Shown here: piece after piece, positions 1 to 7,346 of the stretch
Layout of the letters: each line of letters starts with the position of its first letter
Position numbering within the stretch: the stretch's first letter is position 1
Assembly (NCBI GenBank): GCA_937919155.1
Contig: CALFPM010000175.1
Span: forward strand, 1-7,432
Direction: 5' to 3'
DNA: 7,432 nt
Origin: an uncultured Clostridia bacterium
Lineage (GTDB): Bacteria > Bacillota > Clostridia > Oscillospirales > Acutalibacteraceae
Notes under the pieces: generated by a model
The model's database searches: none
What the model was told of the DNA's origin: nothing
What the model saw: the letters and a program-made list of their open reading frames with translations, nothing else
Translations under genes and position numbers: made by a program

Positions 1-829
1 TATCGGCAAGCAGTTTTGTTTCAGCCAGATGTGTTTTGTCGTCATCATTCTGAGGCTCACCGATAATCTTAAGCCTGTAGTCATTGTGAGTTTTGCAGAA
101 TTCTGCGAATGCTTCAACAAGTACAGGCAGATTTTTTTGCCTTGATATTCTGCAGAATGTGGTAATATATTTTTCTCTTTCGCCGTGATAAGCCTCGGGT
201 AGCTTATCTTTTATGGGATTAAAGATAACTGTTCCTTTTTCTGAAATGTTTTCGGGATAAGCAGCTAATGCATCGTTGGTCTGGAAAACAACGGCATCAG
301 CGCGCTGATAGTATTTTTTGATGAAGTTGTAGCCATATCTTTTCTTTAAAAGACGGTAGGGGTCAGCTCTTTCCGAAACAATAACTCTGTTAGGTAAATC
401 TTTCGTTGCAATCAGAGTCATCGGAACCGAAGGCTGAAGGAACGAGAGAACAACTGTATCGGGTTCGTTTGAAATTTTTTCTTTCAGCTTTTTTATTTCA
501 TTATGATATTGAGAAACAAATGAAAGTCGGGCAAAACAAGCGGGAACACCGATTTTTAACAACTCAAACGGTTTGCAAAGCACAGAAGAAAAAATTTCGG
601 CGGCTTTGAAAAACAAACTTTTTTTGTTGTTTTTTTCATAGACTGACGAGATAGGAATATCGGGGTTGAGGTCGCGGTTGATAACATCGTTTTTATCGGA
701 CGAAGTGAGCAAAAATTCGCAGTTATAGCCGTTGCGGCTGAATTCATTAAGAATTAATGATGCTACTCTTTCTGCACCGCCGCCCTTCATAACGGGCATA
801 ACCATCAGAATTTTTTTACTCCTGCTCAT
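1..829 (-). CDS. Glycosyltransferase family 4 (GT-B), 5' part only, runs off left edge
   Basis: The frame is open from an ATG at 829 to the window edge, giving the first 276 residues of a protein probably around 370 long. The N-terminus has a beta strand followed by the glycine-rich GGGAERV motif (residues 16-22), typical of the acceptor-side domain of GT4 enzymes such as PglH-like HexNAc transferases. Further on are SERADPYR (152-159), the linker FNPI (203-206), and the start of the nucleotide-sugar-binding domain (FCRISRQKNLPVLVEAF, about 225-241). The EX7E catalytic region would lie beyond the edge. The start overlaps the preceding stop as ATGA, and AAAGGA lies 5 bases upstream, so translation is probably coupled. 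It likely acts on the cytoplasmic membrane face, adding a sugar to a lipid-linked repeat unit. The family is secure; the donor, acceptor and linkage are not known. The coding strand carries two A7 runs near codons 65-71. Confidence 0.9.
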   Translation of the reverse strand, partial: MSRSKKILMVMPVMKGGGAERVASLILNEFSRNGYNCEFLLTSSDKNDVINRDLNPDIPISSVYEKNNKKSLFFKAAEIFSSVLCKPFELLKIGVPACFARLSFVSQYHNEIKKLKEKISNEPDTVVLSFLQPSVPMTLIATKDLPNRVIVSERADPYRLLKKRYGYNFIKKYYQRADAVVFQTNDALAAYPENISEKGTVIFNPIKDKLPEAYHGEREKYITTFCRISRQKNLPVLVEAFAEFCKTHNDYRLKIIGEPQNDDDKTHLAETKLLAD

Positions 830-1818
830 TTTGTTCCTTTCATCAGTCTGCCGACTATTTTTTCATAAATTTTATAAATGATCCAGAATACTTTTCCGAA
901 ACATCTCATTTTCAATGAAATGTTCCCGAAAGCGTTGTTATAAATAACATTCTTCCTGAATTCAACGAGTTCTTTTTTACAATGTCTTCTGTCTTTTGCA
1001 TTAAGTTTTTCATATATATTAAATACATTGAATGCGCATCTGGACAGATAATTTATGGCAAAGGGTTCATTTGTTATATCGGATGAACATAAAAGAATTT
1101 CTTTGTAAACTTGTACTATACTTGAAAAGTGTTTGTAGTTTTTGCTTGAGGTCATTATGGAATTGGGTCGGTATCTGCGATAATAAAGTGCCTCACAGCA
1201 TTGTACCACTTTTTTTGCTTTGCAATAGGCTTGATAAGTAAACACAAGGTCTTCATAAAGTATATCGGGAACAAATTTGAAATTATTAGATTCCAGAAAT
1301 GTTCTGTCGAAAAACATCAGATATACAGCACTATGGTACTCATTATTTTTTTGCATTGCCGATAAAATGTTTATGCCGTTATCGGAATTGTAAGAATTGT
1401 TGCGCTTATATCTTTGTTCTATATTAAATCCTTTTGATGAGTCTTCAAATGAAATTGCATCAAAGAACACAAAATCAGTTTTCTCTGTGTTAATGATTCT
1501 ATAAAGCTTTTCAATAGCATCGGTTGAGATATAATCATCGCTGTCAAGAAAGTAAATATATTTGCCTGTTGATTCTTCAAGCCCTCTGTTTCGTGCTCGG
1601 GAAAGTCCACCGTTTTTTTGATGAACAACTGTAACACGCTCATCTTTTTCAAGATATTCATCGCAGATTTTTCCCGATGAATCCGTTGAACCGTCGTCAA
1701 CAAGAATAATTTCGAGGTTTTGGTATGTCTGATTGACCGCACTGTCGATACATTCGCGAAGATAATTTTCAACGTTGTAGACAGGAATAATTATGCTTAC
1801 GAGAGCCTGATTTTCCAT
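826..1818 (-). CDS. GT2 family glycosyltransferase, EpsJ/CpsJ-like
   Basis: The 330-residue product has a complete GT-A fold signature: VSIIIPVYN at 7-15, the nucleotide-binding VDDGSTD at 40-46, GLSRARNRGL at 71-80, the metal-binding DSDD at 92-95, and a likely catalytic-base ED pair at 189-190 followed by the YRRYRPNSIMT segment (213-223) common in this subgroup. Length is normal for capsule and exopolysaccharide transferases of the EpsJ/CpsJ type. The C-terminal 25 residues (aromatic and hydrophobic, then basic) may form an amphipathic membrane-associating helix. The start is 4 bases after the previous stop, with AAAGG 8 bases upstream. The stop overlaps the next gene's ATG. The enzyme probably transfers one sugar onto the undecaprenyl-linked repeat unit in the cytoplasm; which sugar cannot be read from sequence. 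This is one of the most AT-rich genes in the window. Confidence 0.93.
   Translation of the reverse strand: MENQALVSIIIPVYNVENYLRECIDSAVNQTYQNLEIILVDDGSTDSSGKICDEYLEKDERVTVVHQKNGGLSRARNRGLEESTGKYIYFLDSDDYISTDAIEKLYRIINTEKTDFVFFDAISFEDSSKGFNIEQRYKRNNSYNSDNGINILSAMQKNNEYHSAVYLMFFDRTFLESNNFKFVPDILYEDLVFTYQAYCKAKKVVQCCEALYYRRYRPNSIMTSSKNYKHFSSIVQVYKEILLCSSDITNEPFAINYLSRCAFNVFNIYEKLNAKDRRHCKKELVEFRKNVIYNNAFGNISLKMRCFGKVFWIIYKIYEKIVGRLMKGTK
835..840 (-). promoter_or_regulatory. Ribosome binding site of the left-edge GT4 gene
   Basis: AAAGGA lies 5 bases before the ATG at 829 and inside the last codons of the GT2 gene. With the ATGA stop-start overlap at 829-826 it fixes the start of a gene whose 3' end is outside the window. 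Confidence 0.8.
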
Positions 1819-1822
1819 AAAC

Positions 1823-2755
1823 TCAGCCTTTCAGTCTTTCTTTAATGACAATGAGAACGGTTGCGATAAACTTTTTAACTTCTGAAACAAAGCCGTATGA
1901 ATAGTGTTTTTTCAGAATTTTCTGAATTCGTTCATCAATTTCAACGTCGGTGAAAGTCGGATTCTCAATTGCTTTGGATAAATCAACACGCATTTTTTCA
2001 GCGTCGTCTGATTTACTGTGAACACCTGATTCGTCACAGCCGATATTTGTTATGTATGAATATCTCGGATAAACAGTGAACAAGTCATTTTTGACGAGAT
2101 GAGCGCCGAATCTTACTGACCAGGAACTGCCGTTACCTTTTGTCTGACGGTAAAGACGAATAAACCTGTCACTTCCGTTTGCATTAAGCTTTTTAATAAG
2201 TTTTGGTGATTTGTAAAATTCTTTAATACTTTTAAGTTCCCAATCTATATTTTGCCAACGGTCTGCCCAGGTTGCCCAAGTACAACTGCATGAGCGGTAT
2301 GCGGCAAAAATATCTTGAGAGTAATCATCGGGCTGGTTAATCATAGGTGTATAGCCTGCAATTGAACCGACTTTTTTGTTGTCTTTATAGTATTCAAGCG
2401 CACCGTTCATATAACTCAGAAAAAGAGGAGAAACCTTGCAGTCGTCTTCAACAACAATAACTTTGCCGTATTGATTGATAACCTGTGTTACACCTGAGAT
2501 AACGGAAGCGGCAAGACCTTTGTTAACGGGACTTTCCGTAATGGTAACGGATTTGAAATCACCTGAATTCTTTATTGCATTTACGGCAGCTCGAACTTTA
2601 TTTACCTTTTCTGCACCTGACTCATTTTTAGCTCCGTCAGAAAAAATGAAAAGTTCTGATTCTTTTGCCTCTTTGCAGGCGGCAAGTGCATTATATGTCT
2701 GAATAAAATGGTCTGCACGGTTATAGACAAATATTATAATCGGTGCGTAGTTCAT
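1823..2755 (-). CDS. GT-A glycosyltransferase with EDD motif (GNT-I/GT13-like sugar transferase)
   Basis: The 310-residue protein begins APIIIFVYNRADHF, a GT-A nucleotide-binding start. It carries SPVNKGLAASV (75-85) and VVEDDCKVSP (101-110), where EDD at 103-105 replaces the usual DXD, as in the GNT-I (GT13) fold. Other blocks recalled from bacterial 'sugar transferase' relatives are CSCTWATWADRW (156-167), SSWSVRFGAHL (210-220) and YITNIGCDESGVH (234-246), probably acceptor- and metal-site loops. A hydrophobic then basic tail (about 295-310) may touch the membrane. I chose the ATG at 2755 because AAGGAG sits 7 bases upstream and the previous stop is one base away. A longer in-frame start at 2875 would overlap the upstream gene by about 120 bases and add 40 residues with no family character. 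It presumably adds a sugar to the repeat unit; donor and linkage are unknown. Confidence 0.88.
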   Translation of the reverse strand: MNYAPIIIFVYNRADHFIQTYNALAACKEAKESELFIFSDGAKNESGAEKVNKVRAAVNAIKNSGDFKSVTITESPVNKGLAASVISGVTQVINQYGKVIVVEDDCKVSPLFLSYMNGALEYYKDNKKVGSIAGYTPMINQPDDYSQDIFAAYRSCSCTWATWADRWQNIDWELKSIKEFYKSPKLIKKLNANGSDRFIRLYRQTKGNGSSWSVRFGAHLVKNDLFTVYPRYSYITNIGCDESGVHSKSDDAEKMRVDLSKAIENPTFTDVEIDERIQKILKKHYSYGFVSEVKKFIATVLIVIKERLKG

Positions 2756-2756
2756 A

Positions 2757-4019
2757 TTATTTCTCCTTGAGAATGTCTGTATATGCATCAACAAGCATCT
2801 GTGCGTTTCTTTCGGCATTATGGGTGAAGAGTGCCTTTTTCTTGCCTGCTTCGGAAAGAGAAAGAGCCAGTTCATTACTGTCGAAAACGCGTTTTATGTT
2901 CCATGCGAGGAGCTTGGGATCATCGTTTCTGTAGAAAAGAGCTTCCTTGCCGTCTTCTGCCATATCCGCAACACCGCCAACATATGCCGCCACACAAGGT
3001 GTACCGACCATCATCGCTTCGCCCAGTGTGTTGGGGCTGTTTTCAATGGTTGAACATAATACATAAGCGTTGACTTCTGAAAGCTTTTCGGCAACCTGAT
3101 GAGCTTTTAAGGGACCCGTGAATTCGATGTGGTCCTGAACTCCAAGATCGTAAATGAGTTTTTTCAGATATGCGGCATAGCCTTTTTTGATGAAAGAACG
3201 TTTATCGTTTTCCTGATAGGGCTTATAGCCAGCGACGTAAACCTTAACGTCGGGATATTCTCTGGTAAGATAGGGGAGAGCCATAACAACAAAATGCAGA
3301 CCTTTAAGGGCACTGTAGCCGTTGCCTACGTAAATCGAATGACGTTCAGCTTTCTCAATGCTCCACTTTTCTTCGTAGAATGGTGCGCGGAGAATACGGC
3401 TGCAGGGATAATATTTTGCATTAGGGTTAATAGCGTATGAATGTGCTCTGTCCCAGGTTGTTCTGCCGAGGATATAATCTGCATTTTCGATTATTTTCTT
3501 TTCAGATTTCATGCGGGATTTATACCACTTGGTTTTTCTAAGATGCATAATCCATCCTGCGAAAATTTCGGTAAGGGATTTTGAAAACATCATATCGTCA
3601 ATCTGAAGCTGACCGCACTGATAGACGTATTGACCGTTCAGAATTCCCTGAAGTGAAACTACGGCAGGAATATTCTTCTTTTGAGAGGCAAGCTGCATTG
3701 CTCTCGCATGAAGGAATTCAGTTCCTTCAATATTGATTATATCGGGTTTGAAATCAGAAACAATTTCATTGCATTTCTGCTTAAGCTCTTCAAGTGAAGT
3801 TGAAGAGGTGTAAAAGAGACTGAAATAGGTAATGCCGTTTAATGTTTCCTTGAAATTAAGATTTTTTTCGCATTTGCAGACTATACCGAGTTCGATATCG
3901 TCGTTTTTTCTCAGTTGTTCAGCCATAGACTCAACCCAGCCGCCAAGAACTTCAGAAGCAATACCCAGCTTAACGGAAACTTCGGCAGGGATTAAATTAA
4001 CAGTCCATAAAACTCTCAT
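2757..4019 (-). CDS. Glycosyltransferase family 4 (GT-B)
   Basis: The 420-residue protein has the two-domain GT-B layout. The N-terminal acceptor domain starts MRVLWTVNLIP, with GGWVESMAEQL (26-36) in place of the usual glycine-rich loop. After a linker comes the C-terminal donor domain: YVGNGYSALKGLHFVVMAL (230-248), VYVAG (260-264), IEFTGPL (298-304), and the EX7E motif with E326 and E334 within STIENSPNTLGEAMMVGTPCVAA. This last block is the standard GT4 donor-binding and catalytic signature. The ATG overlaps the polymerase stop as ATGA; upstream there is only a modest GGAG at spacing 10, consistent with coupled re-initiation. The 3' end encodes the Shine-Dalgarno of the next gene. The role would be cytoplasmic transfer of a sugar to the lipid-linked repeat; specificity is not predictable from sequence alone. 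Confidence 0.93.
   Translation of the reverse strand: MRVLWTVNLIPAEVSVKLGIASEVLGGWVESMAEQLRKNDDIELGIVCKCEKNLNFKETLNGITYFSLFYTSSTSLEELKQKCNEIVSDFKPDIINIEGTEFLHARAMQLASQKKNIPAVVSLQGILNGQYVYQCGQLQIDDMMFSKSLTEIFAGWIMHLRKTKWYKSRMKSEKKIIENADYILGRTTWDRAHSYAINPNAKYYPCSRILRAPFYEEKWSIEKAERHSIYVGNGYSALKGLHFVVMALPYLTREYPDVKVYVAGYKPYQENDKRSFIKKGYAAYLKKLIYDLGVQDHIEFTGPLKAHQVAEKLSEVNAYVLCSTIENSPNTLGEAMMVGTPCVAAYVGGVADMAEDGKEALFYRNDDPKLLAWNIKRVFDSNELALSLSEAGKKKALFTHNAERNAQMLVDAYTDILKEK
2763..2768 (-). promoter_or_regulatory. Ribosome binding site of the EDD-type transferase, decides its start
   Basis: AAGGAG sits 7 bases before the ATG at 2755, within the codons for the last residues of the upstream GT4 protein. 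It supports the 310-residue form over a start at 2875. Confidence 0.87.
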
Positions 4020-5233
4020 GTTTTCTCAGCTCCGGTCCATTTGATAATATCTTCGAACATTAATGATGCAACAATCAGAATCATACAGGTGAAAGAATAG
4101 TTGAATGAGTCAAGTACGGATACGAACATCAGTGTTACAAGAGTAGCATTTGCGGCAGACATTATGAATTTATTGTCATAGTGGTGCTTATAGTGGAAAG
4201 GAACATGATAGAACATCATTGAAAATGCATATCCGCCAAGCAAACCGTATTTTGACACAATGTCCAGCAGTGCTGAGTGACCACCGCCACCGTCACGCCA
4301 AAGCGAACCTATCAAAGGATATTTGAATATATTTTTTATACTGCCAAGGTAAGCTGTGATGCGCACTTGAATCGAGTCTCCGGTTACACCTGTTTCTGAT
4401 GCAGAGACAAGGTCGTTAACCTTTCGGGCAACAGCCGTTCCGTCAAATGTTTCAAGTATCCATTCACGGAATGACGGAATATACAGAATTGCCGCCATTA
4501 CTCCCATGAATGCTACTACCGTTACCAGAAATGCGGGGACAGCATTTCTTCCTTTGTAAAAGAGAAGAAGAATCAGACCTATGCAGCTTGCAAAAAGCGC
4601 AATGGAATATCCGGCGAGTTCCAGAAGCCTTATGAAAGTGTAAGCCCATACTGTACCGATGGCAAAGAAAAGTTTATTGTTTTTGAGTGCCTTGAAACTC
4701 CAGGCAAGAATCAAAGGACATATACACACCTGAGGATAAACTAGACTGTATCCACCGATACCCTGACGAAGATACAGATAAGTTGTTTCGTCGTCACGTA
4801 CCAACAGTCTGGCAATGGTATGATCTTCAATAAGAATACTGAATGTTTTGTAGTTCCATATTGTAAAAAGAATCAGAACAATCGGCACAATTCCGTAAAG
4901 TTCACCCCATTTATCGTCATAGAAATATGTCATTATAAAACAGATAACAAGCATAATCAATGCAATTTGTTTTATAAGAACGGAAAAATCGTATTTTTCG
5001 AAGTAAACAACAATCATTACTGCTATCAGAAAGATAATTGCTCCGACCTGTTCTTTCCCTAATGTTATTGGAGTTTCTCTTATAAACCATATTCCGACCC
5101 ATAAAACCGCACAAGCGAGAGCAATGATTCTGTATATGGTATCAACCTGCAAAGGAGGAGAAATCGTCCATGCAATCAGATACAGCACGGCAATTTTCTG
5201 AATAAAGCCGTACGAAAAAACATTTTTGAACAT
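4016..5233 (-). CDS. Wzy/O-antigen-ligase-type integral membrane protein, probable repeat-unit polymerase
   Basis: The 405-residue protein has about 10 to 12 hydrophobic segments, for example near 12-28, 33-51, 64-78, 86-104, 113-127, 165-180, 188-203, 208-226, 232-252, 323-342, 360-377 and 380-394. A large polar loop (about 253-320) precedes GGHSALLDIVSKYGLLGG (317-334), the G-H-S/N motif that marks the Wzy/WaaL family. VRITAYLGSIKNIFKYPLIGS (290-310) matches the conserved Arg-containing region before it. By family knowledge such proteins join undecaprenyl-linked repeat units on the outer face of the cytoplasmic membrane. In an operon of glycosyltransferases, a polymerase fits better than a ligase. 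A very strong Shine-Dalgarno, AAAGGAGG, lies 6 bases before the ATG, after a 21-base gap. Family members diverge strongly, so a ligase or flippase-like role cannot be fully excluded. Confidence 0.85.
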   Translation of the reverse strand: MFKNVFSYGFIQKIAVLYLIAWTISPPLQVDTIYRIIALACAVLWVGIWFIRETPITLGKEQVGAIIFLIAVMIVVYFEKYDFSVLIKQIALIMLVICFIMTYFYDDKWGELYGIVPIVLILFTIWNYKTFSILIEDHTIARLLVRDDETTYLYLRQGIGGYSLVYPQVCICPLILAWSFKALKNNKLFFAIGTVWAYTFIRLLELAGYSIALFASCIGLILLLFYKGRNAVPAFLVTVVAFMGVMAAILYIPSFREWILETFDGTAVARKVNDLVSASETGVTGDSIQVRITAYLGSIKNIFKYPLIGSLWRDGGGGHSALLDIVSKYGLLGGYAFSMMFYHVPFHYKHHYDNKFIMSAANATLVTLMFVSVLDSFNYSFTCMILIVASLMFEDIIKWTGAEKT

Positions 5234-5239
5234 ATTCTT

Positions 5240-5247
5240 CCTCCTTT
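5240..5247 (-). promoter_or_regulatory. Strong ribosome binding site of the Wzy-like gene
   Basis: AAAGGAGG sits 6 bases before the ATG at 5233, in the only real gap of the operon (5234-5254, 21 bases). It is the best anti-SD match in the window. The gap is too short for an independent promoter or a terminator. Confidence 0.88.
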
Positions 5248-5254
5248 CTGATAA

Positions 5255-6373
5255 TTATTTCAGCCAACTTTCTGTCTGCTGAAGAAATGATTCATAATGG
5301 AATGTATTGTTGAGAACTTTATCGTCAGTTTTGTTCTCGATCTGATAAAGCATTGCTTCGGCTATGGATTCGGTTGTCATATCCTTGATAAGGCTTCCTT
5401 TGCCGCTCTTTTTGATATATTCGCCAATATCGCTGACGTTTGTTGTTATTATGGGCACGCCGCAGGTGTAGCTTTCCGCAAATTTGGTGGGGAAACCTGC
5501 GTTGTTGCGTCTGTCGTTGCGGCGGATAAATATATAACAGTCGCAGCCGAGAACATATTTTATTGTTTCTTCATGGGAAAGTCTGCCCATGAAAACAATT
5601 TTGTTGCGTACATTTTTCGGAATGTAGCTGTCGGGATAAATCCGTCTGTAATCATCCTCGGTAATGCCGATTATGCGCAGACGGGTATTCTTTTTGTTGA
5701 TGCCGCAAAATGCCTCAACGGCTTTGTCAAGGCTTTCCTTTTTGCCGTCAGGAATACCAGCAAAGCAGAATTCAAAAACACCGTCACAGTTTTCTGTCTG
5801 CTGATGCCATATGGAGTCGTTGATATCAACAAGAGGAGGAAGGACTACGAGATTTTTTGATTTTTTGTATTTTTTCTCCATCATTCTGCTGATGGCAATC
5901 ATACCGTCAGCAACCTTATGAGTAAAGTTACTGATGAGTATTTCATCAAAAATCTTGAAAACTCTTTTCAGGAAAGAGCCGTCAGTGTCCTTTGTCCACT
6001 CAGTGCAGTCATAACAAACCTTTATGCCTTTTTTTCTGAAAACCTTTCTTGCCTTGAGAAGTGTAAAAAACGGAACGTTATAGAGGATAATCCTTTCCGT
6101 ATCAGGATTTTTCTTAACCGCTTTTTCAATGGCATCAACGCTGAACATACGCTTTATCCATTCGGATGAAGTCTTAGGGTGTGCTTGTTCAAACATATTT
6201 TTATAACCGTTGACAGGTCTTACGTTCTCAAAGCTTTCTCCGTCAGGCGCAGCACCGATAAAAACGGTTTTATATCCGAGCTTGCTGAAAAGCTTTCCGT
6301 TTGAAACAACCCGGTTTGCCGATGCACTTTTATCGGGCAGAGTAAATCCGCCGTAATAGATTATTGTACTCAT
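5255..6373 (-). CDS. GT-B glycosyltransferase (GT4-like)
   Basis: The 372-residue protein opens STIIYYGGFTLPDKSASANRV (2-22), a glycine-containing acceptor-domain loop. The middle has KVCYDCTEWTKDTDGS (118-133) and an ADGMIAISRMMEKKY block (155-169), the usual segment leading into the interdomain linker. The donor domain runs from about 199: FEFCFAGIPDG, LRIIG (232-236), IVFMGRLSHEETIKYV (259-274), and FPTKFAESYTCGVPIITT (294-311), where the glutamate in KFAE takes the place of the GT4 donor-binding acid. I place the start at 6373, where ATG overlaps the epimerase stop as ATGA with AAAGAG 5 bases upstream. An in-frame ATG at 6391 would add six residues and has no well-placed ribosome site. 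A cytoplasmic transferase acting on the repeat unit is the likely role; the family is clear, specificity is not. Confidence 0.9.
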   Translation of the reverse strand: MSTIIYYGGFTLPDKSASANRVVSNGKLFSKLGYKTVFIGAAPDGESFENVRPVNGYKNMFEQAHPKTSSEWIKRMFSVDAIEKAVKKNPDTERIILYNVPFFTLLKARKVFRKKGIKVCYDCTEWTKDTDGSFLKRVFKIFDEILISNFTHKVADGMIAISRMMEKKYKKSKNLVVLPPLVDINDSIWHQQTENCDGVFEFCFAGIPDGKKESLDKAVEAFCGINKKNTRLRIIGITEDDYRRIYPDSYIPKNVRNKIVFMGRLSHEETIKYVLGCDCYIFIRRNDRRNNAGFPTKFAESYTCGVPIITTNVSDIGEYIKKSGKGSLIKDMTTESIAEAMLYQIENKTDDKVLNNTFHYESFLQQTESWLK

Positions 6374-7344
6374 AAATTCTCTTTGTACCATTCAATGGCG
6401 GCCTTGATTCCCTTTTCAAAGCTCCAATCAGGGTCGTAGCCCAGCATTGCCTTTGCCTTTGAGATATCCGCGTTGCTGTGTTTGATATCGCCTGCACGGT
6501 CAGGACCAAAGTTGGGCTCGATGTCAACGCCGAGAGCCTCTGTAAGTCCGTAGTAAATATCAATCAGATATTCTCTGCCGCCGTAAGCAATGTTGAATGC
6601 TTCGCCTGCCGCCTCGTGGGGAGCGAGGCAGGCTTTGAGGTTAGCCTCAATAACGTTTTCGATATACGTGAAGTCGCGGCTCTGTCTGCCGTCACCGTTA
6701 ATGGTGGGAGTTTCGCCGTTAATAAGCATTTTGATGAATTTGGGGATAACTGCGGCATATGCGCCGTCAGGTGTCTGGCGTCTGCCGAAAACATTGAAAT
6801 AGCGCATTCCGTAGGTGTCAAGACCGTAGTGTCTTGTGTACTGCTTTGCCCATTCTTCATCACAACGCTTTGTGAGCGCATAAGGGGAGAGAAGATTGCC
6901 TTCTCTGCCTTCTGTTTTGGGAAGATTGGGTTCATCGCCGTAAACCGATGATGATGAAGCGTAAACGAATTTTTTAACATTGTTCTGTCTTGCGGCTTCA
7001 AGCATATTGAGAGTGCCGCTGATATTGTTGGCGCAGTAGAAAAGGGGCATTTCAATGCTTCTGGGAACGCTTCCCCAAGCAGCCTGATTGAGAACGTAAT
7101 CAACGCCCTCACAAGCTTTCATGCAAGTGTCAAAATCTTTTATATCGCCTTTTACAAACTCATAGTTGGGGTTTGAAAGGAACATATCAACGTTTTTTTG
7201 TGAACCTGTTGATAAATCGTCAAGGCAACGTACACGGTAACCCATTTCAAGGATTGCTTCGCAGATGTTTGAGCCTATAAAACCTGCACCGCCTGTCACA
7301 AGGAATAATGAATTTTCGGGGAAAACGAGATGTCTGTAACCCAT
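6370..7344 (-). CDS. UDP-HexNAc 4-epimerase, WbpP/TviC-like (extended SDR family)
   Basis: The 324-residue product is a full-length NAD-dependent sugar epimerase. It has the Rossmann motif GGAGFIG (18-24), GDIKD (66-70), QAAWGSVPRSI (87-97), the active-site serines at 130-133, and the catalytic YxxxK as Y155 and K159. YFNVFGRRQTPDGAYAAVIP (182-201) and INGDGRQSRDFTYIEN (215-230) are close to my recollection of WbpP. Ser290 in GDIKHSNADI (285-294) aligns with the small gatekeeper residue of WbpP (Tyr299 in E. coli GalE), which in that family permits N-acetylated substrates. It should therefore interconvert UDP-GlcNAc and UDP-GalNAc, or the corresponding uronic acids made with the dehydrogenase upstream. 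The ATG at 7344 has GGAGG 8 bases upstream. A TTG at 7350 is too close to that site and overlaps the previous gene. UDP-Glc/Gal activity remains possible. Confidence 0.93.
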   Translation of the reverse strand: MGYRHLVFPENSLFLVTGGAGFIGSNICEAILEMGYRVRCLDDLSTGSQKNVDMFLSNPNYEFVKGDIKDFDTCMKACEGVDYVLNQAAWGSVPRSIEMPLFYCANNISGTLNMLEAARQNNVKKFVYASSSSVYGDEPNLPKTEGREGNLLSPYALTKRCDEEWAKQYTRHYGLDTYGMRYFNVFGRRQTPDGAYAAVIPKFIKMLINGETPTINGDGRQSRDFTYIENVIEANLKACLAPHEAAGEAFNIAYGGREYLIDIYYGLTEALGVDIEPNFGPDRAGDIKHSNADISKAKAMLGYDPDWSFEKGIKAAIEWYKENL

Positions 7345-7346
7345 TA

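Noticed and set aside
2756..2875. In-frame 40-residue N-terminal extension of the EDD-type transferase
   Set aside because: It lies wholly over the upstream GT4 coding region, shows no family character, and a near-perfect Shine-Dalgarno supports the ATG at 2755.
5234..5254. Possible promoter or terminator in the largest intergenic gap
   Set aside because: The gap is 21 bases and is mostly occupied by the ribosome site; there is no hairpin with a T-run and no room for -35 and -10 boxes.
5297..5860. 187-codon plus-strand open frame antisense to the GT-B gene
   Set aside because: It is fully opposite a well-supported glycosyltransferase, its cysteine- and phenylalanine-rich translation looks like a reverse-strand artefact, and it resembles no family I recognise.
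6374..6391. ATG at 6391 as start of the GT-B gene
   Set aside because: It adds six residues and has no well-spaced ribosome site, while the ATG at 6373 has an ATGA overlap and AAAGAG.
6478..6951. 157-codon plus-strand open frame antisense to the epimerase, plus a 182-codon minus-strand frame at 6564-7112
   Set aside because: Both overlap the conserved epimerase core in other frames; the higher GC and codon bias of that gene leave alternate frames open by chance.
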